Below, in pieces: positions 1 to 8,425 of a DNA stretch of 13,269 nt. This DNA is from Spirogloea muscicola. Its lineage: Eukaryota; Streptophyta; Zygnematophyceae; Spirogloeales; Spirogloeaceae. The notes under the pieces are model-generated. The model was not told where the DNA came from. It saw nothing but the letters and a program-made list of their open reading frames with translations, and did no database searches. Each line of letters begins with the position of its first letter. Positions within the stretch are counted from its first letter, which is position 1. The stretch is from contig WELB01000462.1 in NCBI GenBank assembly GCA_009602725.1, positions 5,511 to 18,779 of the forward strand, written 5' to 3'. Made by a program: the position numbers and the translations under genes.

Positions 1-15
1 CCCCCCCCCCCCCCC
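1..15. repeat. C homopolymer directly before the ALDH start codon
   Basis: Fifteen consecutive C residues open the window and touch the ATG at 16. This removes any view of the aldehyde dehydrogenase 5' UTR or promoter. It may be a real poly-C tract or a contig-end or homopolymer artefact; the sequence alone cannot tell. Confidence 0.9.
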
Positions 16-111
16 ATGGCCGCCTCGTGGCCCGCGCGCCTCTGCCGGCGCCCTCTGCGCCCTCTGCCGGCTGCCTGCGGCGCCCACCGCAGCCTCGCCG
101 CCGCCGCCGGG
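16..111 (+). other. Putative organelle transit peptide region of the ALDH
   Basis: The first exon encodes about 31 residues starting MAASWPARLCRRPLRPL, rich in Ala, Arg, Leu and Pro with no Asp or Glu. It is spliced onto RTFPVVNPATGE, where mature ALDH homology begins. Composition and position fit a mitochondrial presequence, though a plastid one cannot be excluded. Exon 1 and intron 1 are far more GC-rich than the rest of the gene. Confidence 0.6.
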
Positions 112-3100
112 TGCACGCCCAGCTCCTCCCTCCGCCTGCCTGCGGCTCCGCTAGGCGCTGAGCACCGCAGCCTCGGCCTTGCCCGAGGCGCGGCGGGCGC
201 TGGCCTGACTCTGGCCCTCCCCGTCTGGAAGACGGCACAGCCGTACTTTCCCTGTGGTCAACCCGGCGACGGGCGAGACGATAGCTGAACTTCCGGACGA
301 CTCGGATGCCACGGTACGGGCCTTTTGAGTGCAGATGAGAAGGTCATGCTAAGGTATTGCCTCTCTTGTAAGAGTTGGTTGTGTTACTTCCTGGAGTATG
401 CAAATGCACGTGTTCAGCTGATGACCGTGAGCACAGGGACCTGCTACTGATATGCCTGCCTCCACCTGAGCCCGCAGGTGCAGAGCAAGTTTGAGAAGCT
501 TAGGGAGGGTCAGAAGCGCTGGTGGGCTACAGACGTCGACCGCCGGAAGGTGACGCTGCAGTTGCTGCTTGTTGCTGAGCGTGTGCATGGATGATTTCTT
601 CTGTGCTGGTACTGAGTATGTCTGCTGCTCGCTTGCCTTGCAGGCCATACTACTCAAATTCAATGAGCTGTTAGCTCGGGATGGGGTGAGTCTGATAGCA
701 CTCACTCTGACGCATCAAGACTGACATTGACACAAGCTTGGAGGGCGCTTGCAGGCAACCCGATTGGAAATACATCATACATTGATCTTGTCCTTGCCAT
801 TGTGCAGGACGAATTGGCGAGCTATTTGACGGCAGAGATGGGCAAACCCTTGACTCAGGCTCGAAATGAGATTGCCGCAACTGCTCAGCGCGTCAGCTTC
901 TTTGCCAGGAATGCTCACAAGGCAAGCTTTTGCTTGCTGGATGCTCTTCTCCTTTATTGTCGCTTCTTGCCAGATCCCTGTCCATTCCAGTGGAGCTGGT
1001 TTGACAGCCACTTGCACAAGGGAGCTTGACATCAGTGCCATCGATAACTTCACCACTCAATAGACGCTCTTTCTGGTACAATAAGATACCGATCTAGCCA
1101 ACATAAGCGTAATATGCCAGGACATTCTGCTGATCACCATTGAACACGGAAGGGCTTGTGCAGGTGCTGCAAGCAGAGACAGTTCTTGAAACGAAACGCT
1201 TGACCGAGAGGATCGTCTATGAACCGCTTGGAGTAGTAAGTAGAGCCTTTGCCAAATCACAAAGTGCTTCTGCACACGGGGGTCCTAAAGGAGACTGCCG
1301 CTCCGGTTGATGTTCTAAGCTGTACTTGTAAATAGCTCCTACTTGCCAGCAATGCACATGATCTGACTCTCTTTGTCAAGCACTCCGTGCAGGTTGCGAA
1401 CATCTCGGCTTGGAACTATCCTTACTTCGTGTCAGCAAATGTATTTGCAGCAGCTCTCATGACAGGGAATGCGGTGCTGTACAAGCCCAGCGAGCATGCT
1501 TCGCTTTCGGGGTTGAGTATCTCTTCTCTCCTGCATGAGGTAGGCTTCAGTCAGTAAGGCATTGTCAAGTACAATACAGCACAGCCAGAAGTTTCATCCA
1601 GTTGTTGGTCTAAGGTGTGACCACTTTGTACTCACAGCTTGCAGAAGTTATTGCTGAGGTATAGCACATCTACAAAGTGTGCTGAAGCAAGTGCTAGCAG
1701 GCAGGCGTGCCAGAGGATGTTTTTGTCACAACCACCGGGACAGCCTCGGCAGGCCGAGCAGTGGCCTCTTTGAAAGGACTTGGCGGCATCTTTTTCACGG
1801 GTTCCAACCCCACCGGCATTGCCATAGCAAAGCAGGCAGCTCAGAACCTTGTCAAGGTCATTGTCAGCCCAATCCATCATGCCTGCAGCTGCACATTGCA
1901 CGACCTCGCACTAGATCACTCCAGCCATGTGTCTGCTATATACACATCACAATTTAGACTCAGCACTTGCATACAGAGCACAAGGCTTGCATTATCCTTC
2001 TGGGGAGTAGTTTAATCATCTCACTCCGTGTCAGATCAAGCAGTGCATGATTAGGACCAGCAGTCTATGCTGTTGTTGTCTTCAGTACAAAGGTTCGGTG
2101 CAAGCAGGGCGCTGAATCACAGAGGCTAGGTGGGTGGCTTTTAGGGCGCAGGTGCAGCTGGAGCTGGGTGGCAAGGATCCCGTCTATGTCAGAGCAGATG
2201 TCACAGATGTACAGGCTGTGGCGTTCAGTGTTGCTGAAGGAGCCTTCCACAATTGCGGACAGGTACACATAGCAAGGCTATGGATAGGTTTACCGGATGC
2301 TCTGCCGTTGTTCAGCTTTGCATGTCCTGATCCACAATTCAGCTGACTGCTGGCTAGCATCCAGCCTACCGAGATTGCTCTGCTCAAGGGAATTCCTCAT
2401 TGATGCCAAAGTTGCCCATGTTGAAGACATCAAGGTGAGATGATTAGCTGGGATCAGAGCAGCACTGCGTCCTCAATCGGTAGCTGATAAACGTCGACGT
2501 CGCCCACCAGAGCTGCTGTTCAGTGGAGCGAATATATGTGCACAGGAACATCTACTCATCTTTCATGAAGGCCTTCACGACGACCGTTGCCAGCTGGAAA
2601 GTATGTCATCTAGTATGTCGTCATGCTTATCATTGCAAGTTGGTGGTGGTCTTCCTTCTGGAGGTCAATGTATCGGCCCGGAACGGTCATGACAAGCAGA
2701 TGGCATTGTGCACCTTCATGCTTGCCTTGATAGCCAAGCCTTTGACATGGTAAGCACAGCTGTGATTCAGCAAGACACTGCAACTATGCAGTGTCTTGCA
2801 AAAGCAACAGCTACTGGGTTGTCATTGGTCAGGTTGGAGATCCCATGGCAGAGGGAGTGTACATTGGGCCTCTTGCTAGGAAAGCCCAACTGGAAGTTCT
2901 AAGTCAGCAGGTTAGAACAAGGCCACTCTTGACCTCTGTGCAACCTATGAAATGCACCAGCTGGCAAGAGTTGACAGATTGTCGATTGTCACATTTGTGA
3001 GCACCCTGAAGTTAAGTTGCAAGTCGATAGACATTAGTTTTCTATGCTCTTGCAGGCAGTTGATAAGCCTGCTGCACAGGTGAGGGATGCAGAAAGTAAG

Positions 3101-4352
3101 GGAGCCAAGATTGAGATTGGAGGCTTTCCCGTACCCTCATCTGCGGGGTTCTTCTTTCAACCCACGGTAGGCAAGCAGTGTCCCTGATCTGGCTCGGCCT
3201 TGACTACGTGAATCAGAGAGTTGCGCTGCAAGCAGCGCATGTCCTTTGGGTCATTGTGAGCACATGACCGTATCTTGCATTTATTCACACTTCTTGAGGC
3301 CTTACCGGATCTTTGTGCAGGTGCAGCATTGCTAAGTATCCTTGCTTGTACGAATTACTGACAGGCTATCCCTTGCTTGGCTGCCAGCTGAAATTTCAAG
3401 CTCACATTCACCACAGTGAAGAATTGTCCAGGTCTTGACACATGTCAATCACACCATGGACGTGATGAGACATGAATCGTTTGGCCCATTAGTGGGTGTT
3501 CAGGTATACTACCTAGGGTGTCTTTTACTGAAGCTGTGATGCTTCTTGGAGCTTGCTGATGATGGCATCAGGCTGACTACAGAATTATGACATGGAATTC
3601 TACTTATTAACAGGTCAGCTGCGCAGATAGCGCGTAATAATCGTGCTGTTTGATTTGGAAATAGTGATGTCTACGTGCTTCTTGCTTGCCAGGCGGTGGA
3701 TAGTGATGCAGAGGCTCTGGAGTTGATGGCGGATACCTACTATGGGCTCACTGCGAGTATTTATTCCCAGCATCTGGAGGATGCTCAGCAACTACTTGCT
3801 GGTAGTGGATTAATCTGCCTAGAAGTTGACAAGATATACTTTCTCAGTTCACACACTGACTGATGCATAGGCAGTGGGACCTCATAGTCGTCAGCAGAGT
3901 CAGGAAGGGATGCAGCTAGAGTGCTGATGAATAACTCCTGAAAAGTAAGCGTTATTGAATCCAGGGCTCAATGTGGGCACTGGATACTGGAACTGCTGTG
4001 ATCGGACAAACGCTCGGTTGCCGTGGTGAGCAAGCACTATGTGCTTGACAGAGCAGAGTGGCTATGCATACCTCCCAGTGACAGACAGTACTCTAGGCTG
4101 TGCTGCTACAGGAACAATGAAAATCACCTATTGTATCACTGTCAAGTGTAAGTAATAAAAATTGGCGATGTACCTATTGTTCCGACCTTCAATGGTGGAT
4201 ATCAGTAGCAATTGGCATCGTCATTGACCTACTATTCTGCTGCCTCCTGTGTCAGGTCGGGAAGAGGAAGCTCTGGGCTTGGCCAGACGCTAGGCATGGC
4301 AGGCCTTGAAGCATTCCTTCGGCCCAAGAGCTTGCATTTACAAGCACCTTGA
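16..4352 (+). CDS. Aldehyde dehydrogenase, mitochondrial-type leader, 16 exons, complete
   Basis: This is an NAD(P)+-dependent aldehyde dehydrogenase that would oxidise an aldehyde to its acid; the substrate is not known. Exons: 16-110, 241-313, 478-549, 644-685, 808-921, 1164-1235, 1393-1539, 1701-1856, 2152-2262, 2511-2600, 2833-2910, 3056-3166, 3432-3503, 3693-3801, 3965-4025, 4256-4352. They sum to 1500 nt, giving 499 residues, a normal ALDH length. Residues 1-32 are Ala/Arg-rich without acidic residues, like a mitochondrial (or plastid) transit peptide. Catalytic Asn164 lies in SAWNYP, cofactor Lys187 in YKPSE, the nucleotide loop in FTGSNPTG (237-244), general base Glu261 in LELGGKDP, nucleophile Cys296 in GQSCCSVER, and Glu402 in HESFGP. 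The C-terminus carries CDRTNARLPWSGRGSSG. The GQxCC-VERIYVH and LPWSGR blocks recall bacterial-type ALDHs rather than the classical ALDH2 or BADH types. Intron 1 is inferred: it is needed to restore frame, and its donor is weak. Intron 5 (922-1163) uses a GC donor. Family assignment is firm; subfamily and organelle are inference. Confidence 0.94.
922..1163 (+). other. Non-canonical GC–AG intron (ALDH intron 5)
   Basis: Exon 5 ends FFARNAHK and exon 6 begins VLQAETVLE, contiguous in the ALDH fold. The only boundary that joins them in frame is AAG|GCAAGC at 921/922 with acceptor GTGCAG| at 1163. AAG|GCAAG matches the usual context of GC donors. The other 14 introns of this gene start with GT. 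Confidence 0.82.
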
Positions 4353-5130
4353 TGCAGCTGCAATTGAGATCGTCGAGCAAGCAGGCATGCAAAGCGAGGT
4401 CTGACCAGCCGTATCAGCAGTGTAAGACGAGACATGGGTGCTTGCATGCACCTGGCGTGACTTTGCAGGCTTTAAGTGGCTCATTGCCATTCGAAAGTGA
4501 ACAGCAACAGGGGCCAGCCTGTTTCGACATGGTGTGCTCTGCGCCGGCAGGATGACATTCTGGCACAAGGCAGCTCGGCAACCGGAGCAGCACAGCTAGG
4601 GGGAAATGGTCGTGTGAGATCAGAGTGATTCTCTCTTGAAGTAGAGGTCCACAATGGCTTTTCTGCCCTAATGAGCTTCTCCAATAAGAGCGATGGATAT
4701 GAACGACCATCCAAGAGTAATGACAAGGTCCTTGGGGGCCTGCATTCGCTTGTGCAGCCTTTGCTCTTCGAGTCTTCATCCATAAGCCCGTGCTGCTTTA
4801 CTTGGCAGAAAGCAGAAAGGTATGGGGGAGCGAAGATTCGGTAAGACTGCTGTGCAACTCGTCAGAGCTCACCCGGCTTTCGATGGAGAGCTGGAGCTTG
4901 AGCTGGACCAGACTGCAGCAAGTGCCGCGGAACATGACTGCCCTGAGGGCTTGCTTACTCAGAGTGCGGTTCAGATACACATGATAGCAAAGGCCTAGCA
5001 GCCTGGGAGCTGGGTGGATGGCGTAGTTACAAAAGGTCGTGGTTGGGTGCGTGAAGGAATCGGTTCTGGAAAAAGGGTGGCTTCTTTGTGAGCACGGCTG
5101 TGACTGCAACGAGAGCTGCACAATATGGGG
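4353..5130. other. ALDH 3' flank, no gene recognised
   Basis: Several overlapping open frames of 60-120 codons exist here, but none shows a recognisable motif, and the longest lie on the minus strand with ordinary composition. No AATAAA was seen in the first 450 bp after the ALDH stop. The first few hundred bases are presumably the ALDH 3' UTR. Confidence 0.5.
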
Positions 5131-5247
5131 TTGTGATAGGCCAGCCATAAGGATTGTGCAAAGGACTGGAAGGGCCCGACGAGGGCGTGGGCTGTGAAGA
5201 GGAAGAAAAAAAGGGAAGGGGCTCTTCCAAAGAAGAAGGTGCTCGCC

Positions 5248-5286
5248 CATAGAGAAGGGGGGCTGGCAAAGCCCCCCTTCTCTATG
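5248..5286. repeat. Perfect inverted repeat, 17-bp arms, 5-nt loop
   Basis: The left arm is 5248-5264, the loop ggcaa is 5265-5269, and the right arm 5270-5286 is the exact reverse complement (catagagaaggggggct / agccccccttctctatg). It sits inside the stem-loop family: its left flank carries the shared GTGCTCGCCCAT block. The arms are much longer than in other copies, and the G6/C6 core would make a very stable hairpin. Confidence 0.95.
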
Positions 5287-5510
5287 ACGAAGGAAAGACG
5301 CTTCCAGGAGATGGCGGTGGTTGTGAGAAGAAGTGGCTCTCCCATCGGGGCCAAGGGCTGTGAGAGAGGCCAGCCCAGTGGAACGAACGAGCAGAGTTCG
5401 AAGGGCCAGGGAAAGCTTCAAAGACAGAGACAAGCGGGGAGAGGTGGCTGGGAGAGGCCAGCCCAAAGGAATGGACAATGTCAAAGCGCACAGTGAATGA
5501 AAAGGAGCCA

Positions 5511-5667
5511 CGAAGAGAGAGAAGGCGCGCGGGGCGCATGAAATGTAATGGAGGCCAATTCAAGCCGGTACATTATTCAGGCAGAGTCTAGGGCAAAAAC
5601 AGGGCTACATGATACGGCGACCGAAACCAAGGTGCCTAAGGTGACATCAGTACCCACGGGTGAGCAC
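5511..5667 (+). repeat. Direct repeat copy 1 (~157 bp)
   Basis: This copy matches 6242-6401 along its length in the same orientation, with roughly four of five bases identical by eye. Landmarks shared by both copies are gaagagagagaaggcgcgcg, ggaggccaattcaagcc, ttcaggcagagt, gctacat, and the end block gtacccacgggtgagcac. Weak similarity extends about 15 bp upstream (aaggag). It holds no recognisable coding sequence. Confidence 0.93.
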
Positions 5668-5784
5668 TCGGAAAAGAAGTGCATCGCACATCGCCCATTG
5701 AGGATAGGATAGGGGCTGGAAAAGTAGCTCAGGAACCCCTCGTTGAGCAGGCGTAGGTCGGAGAAACTGGGTGTACCGGGGGTA

Positions 5785-6075
5785 GAAGAAAGTGCTCGCC
5801 CATTGAGAATAGGGGCTGGAAAAGCCAGCCCAAAAGGGAATGAAGAGAGTACGAGAAGGGGGCCAGGGGAAGCGCTAAGAAAAACAAGCACACAGAGAAA
5901 CAAAGCAGCTACGAATCACTCAGAAACCTCTGCCGCAGGTCGGAGATGCTAGGCTGGTGGAAGTGGGTCCCCTGGCCAGAGCCAGAGGCAGCAGCGAAGA
6001 GGGCTCTGCCGGCTGTTCATTCTTTTTCGGGCTGGTTGTTCCAGCCCCTATTCTCAATGGGCGAGCACTTTCTTC
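5785..6075. mobile_element. MITE-like element with ~60-bp terminal inverted repeats
   Basis: The 36 bp at 5785-5820 are the exact reverse complement of 6040-6075. Similarity continues inward for about 24 more bases (5821-5844 against 6016-6039) with several mismatches. The 291-bp unit encodes no transposase. Each end contains the GGGCTGG/CCAGCCC stem-loop and the GTGCTCGCCCATTG block of the local repeat family. No clear target-site duplication was seen, so it could also be two independent copies in opposite orientation. Confidence 0.6.
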
Positions 6076-6241
6076 TGCCGGCACGAGGGTGCAACGCCCG
6101 GGTAGAGCGGGGTTCCGAGGAGACCAAGTCCGTGTGTTAGAAACAAATGTAGGCCAAATGGCCAAGTACAAAGGCAAGCACATACCGAAGATCTACACAA
6201 CCTACAGCAGATGGACCCGCTCAATAAGGAGAGAGGTTCCC

Positions 6242-6401
6242 GGAAGAGAGAGAAGGCGCGCGGGGCGCATGAATTGAAAGGGAGGCCAATTCAAGCCAAT
6301 ACATTGTTCAGGCAGAGTCGAGTGCAGACTAAACAATGCTACATAATACGGAGACCTAATCTAAGGTACCTAAGATGACATTAGTACCCACGGGTGAGCA
6401 C
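6242..6401 (+). repeat. Direct repeat copy 2 (~160 bp)
   Basis: This is the partner of 5511-5667, separated by 574 bp that contain the inverted-repeat unit. Differences are scattered substitutions and small indels, consistent with an old duplication or two insertions of one element. The ends are not TG...CA, so a pair of classic LTRs is not supported. Confidence 0.93.
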
Positions 6402-6725
6402 AAACAAATCTGACAAGCTAACTTGGGGAGCTGGAGCGCCGCCACGAAAGCCGGAGGCCNGTCAGAGCGAGTATTTCAGATGTTGCGCTACTCGCTATTC
6501 TTAAAGACATGTGACTATGCAGGGATATGTGTGATCACAACCCAACCTCTGACGCAAAACGGTTGAGGAGAAGCATTTGACACAATGCAGTCACCAAACA
6601 ACTCTCACTAGACTAAGAACTTTAAAATGGGAACAAGTGAAGGTCTCAAAATGGCGGGTGTAGAAACGCCCACAAGGCAGGCGCAGGTCAAGCCTTCTGA
6701 CCGCCTGGTCATTGTCAGTGCAACG
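6402..6725. other. WIP gene upstream region, no gene recognised
   Basis: There is no recognisable coding sequence between the second direct repeat and the TATA box. An open frame starting at 6627 runs into the WIP exon in a different frame and has no family features. It contains the one-base N at 6460. Confidence 0.5.
6460..6460. other. Ambiguous base / likely contig junction
   Basis: A single N follows a GC-rich stretch. It may mark a collapsed assembly gap rather than one unread base, so the distance between the repeats and the WIP promoter region may not be real. Confidence 0.6.
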
Positions 6726-6732
6726 TATATAA
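6726..6732 (+). promoter_or_regulatory. TATA box candidate of the WIP zinc-finger gene
   Basis: TATATAA followed by GG lies 74-80 bp upstream of the ATG at 6806. Transcription would start near 6757-6765, giving a 5' leader of about 45 nt. The match and spacing are good for a plant-type core promoter; no start site can be seen directly. Confidence 0.55.
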
Positions 6733-6805
6733 GGAAAGGAGAACTAGCTTTTAAAAAAGTGTCGCATACCCGTAATGGCTCCACAAAAGCCTCAATGAGA
6801 AGACC

Positions 6806-8381
6806 ATGGGCCCAAAAGATTTGTTTCATCACAACTCTGCCGGCTCAGACTTGCCACTCGGTCTTTTTCGTCCACCAGGGAAACCAGGCAGGCACCTGGG
6901 TCTTGTGCTTGTGCCAGACCTGCACCGCTGCACCGTACGCTTCCTCTCGCCACTGCCGCTGCCGCCGCCGCCGCCGCCGCCCGCGCTGCCCTCCGGCCTG
7001 CTGCCCGCCTCCGCCGCCGCGCAGCTCGACATCCAGGTCGGCCCCCCGCCCCCGCCTTGCTCCCGCTCCCCCACGCCCGCGCTGCTCGCCTCCGCCCTCG
7101 CCCACGCCCCCCCGCCCCCCTTGCGCTGCAGGACCGCCTGCTGCACTCGGTGCCCGCCTACCACGACGAAGGTGCTGCCTTTGTGCTGCCGCCGCACCGA
7201 GCTTCATACGTTGACGACTCCGCTGCCGGCGGCGGCGGCGGCGGCGGCGGCGGGGGTGCTGGCGACATTGTCTACTACACCCCGCACACCCACCACCACC
7301 ACAGGGTAGAGCCGTCCGGCCACGACCAGGAGGTCGGGCCCGATGGACGGTACGGTGCCATAGACGACGCTGAGGCCCGGCATGGAGGCTGGACGGCGGC
7401 TGCCGAGTATGGCGGCCCGGTTGTGGACGTCGACGAAGCGGGCTGCGACCGAGCGCAGGCCGACTACCGGTACGTCGATGTACGCGGGGGCCCTGCCGAG
7501 CAGCTGGGGTATGCTGAGCCAGAGCGCCCCTGCTTTGTCGCCATGGCCGACCCGATAGTGAACCTGAGAGAGGACGAGGACTTCGTGCTGCCCGCCGAGG
7601 CCTTTGGGTACGGCCGCAGTATCGACATCGGCGGTGGGGCGCCGGCCCAGGGGGACAGCACGCTGATGGACGCCGGGTGCGTGATGCGGCGGGACATGGT
7701 GGACGAGTACCAAGACATGGGCGCGGACGTCGGCGAGGCCCATGGCCGGCGGGTGTGGACCGTGCAGGAGGCAGGGCAGCGGGCGTCGCGCTCGGCTCAG
7801 CAGGCGGCTGCCAGCCAGCTGGAGGGCGACATGGGCGGTTACCGCGTCGTGTTGCACCCGCAGCAAGCGCCGGCCATGCTGCAGGCCTCGCCACCTGCGT
7901 ACGGTGCCATGCAGCCGTCGTCGGAGGAGATGCTGCAGCTGCAGTTGCTGCAGATGCGTGCAAGGAAGGACAAGGAGCGGGAGGACGAGGAGCTGGCACT
8001 CATGCATTTGAGGGCACAGCGCGCAGAGGAGGCAGCGGAGGCGGAGGCGGCAGCACGCCAGCAGCTGCTTCTGCAGCAGCACATGCTGGAGATGGAGAAC
8101 ACGCGCCGCCAGGAGGCCGAGGAGGCTGTTGGCACTGGTGACGCTATGCTGCTACAGGACCAGCTGTGCCGCCAGGAGCAGCAGGTCGAGGAGGCCGCCA
8201 ATTTCTGTCTGCCTCTGCCCATATCGCAGGGCCTGGGTGCCAGCACACAGCAGCACCACCAGCTTGCTGCACCTCACAGGGCTGCTCTGACAAGGAGTGC
8301 TGCGCTGCTCGATGTAGGCCTAGAGGTTCCTGCTGATAACCCAATGAACAATCCGATGCAGCAACTGTCCAAGCCAGAAAC

Positions 8382-8425
<44 letters not shown>

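Larger units (their letters stand above)
5139..5844. repeat. Dispersed stem-loop repeat family (GGCTGG / CCAGCC core)
   Basis: Diverged copies of one motif recur, reading roughly GGCTGG, a short loop, then GGCCAGCCCAAAGGAATG. Stem-loops are visible at 5355-5376 (gggctg/cagccc), 5446-5463 (ggctgg/ccagcc, 6-nt loop) and 5813-5831 (gggctgg/ccagccc, loop aaaag). A reverse-oriented copy is at 6029-6047 (loop ttgtt), decayed copies lie near 5139 and 5688-5722, and an expanded copy is at 5248-5286. Several copies are preceded by a shared block, GCTCGCCCATTGAGAATAGG. Long minus-strand open frames here are translations of these repeats. Confidence 0.75.

Noticed and set aside
16-288. Unspliced 90-codon frame from the first ATG
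   Set aside because: It loses ALDH homology; removing 111-240 restores the frame into RTFPVVNPATGE, so the tail of this frame is intron.
2398-2432. Exon-like piece (DAKVAHVEDIK followed by AAG|GTGAGA) in ALDH intron 9
   Set aside because: ALDH exons 9 and 10 already join perfectly (HNCGQ to SCCSVER), and inserting this would disrupt the active-site loop.
4421-4425. TGTAA as a chlorophyte-type poly(A) signal for ALDH
   Set aside because: A five-base match 69 nt after the stop is easily chance, and the WIP gene argues against a chlorophyte host.
4798-5511. 237-codon minus-strand open frame
   Set aside because: It is made of translated copies of the local stem-loop repeats, has no domain, and several overlapping frames are equally open; repeat-derived rather than a gene.
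5511-6401. LTR retrotransposon
   Set aside because: The repeats are too short and diverged and lack TG/CA ends; no primer-binding site or gag-pol coding sequence lies between them.
6627-7214. 195-codon + strand frame overlapping WIP exon 1
   Set aside because: It is out of frame with the WIP protein, ends in Arg/Cys/Pro low-complexity translation of GCC repeats, and has no motif.
6845-7999. 384-codon minus-strand open frame opposite the WIP gene
   Set aside because: It is an Arg/Ala/Gly-rich shadow of GC-rich exon 1-2 sequence; the + strand splices into a recognisable WIP protein.
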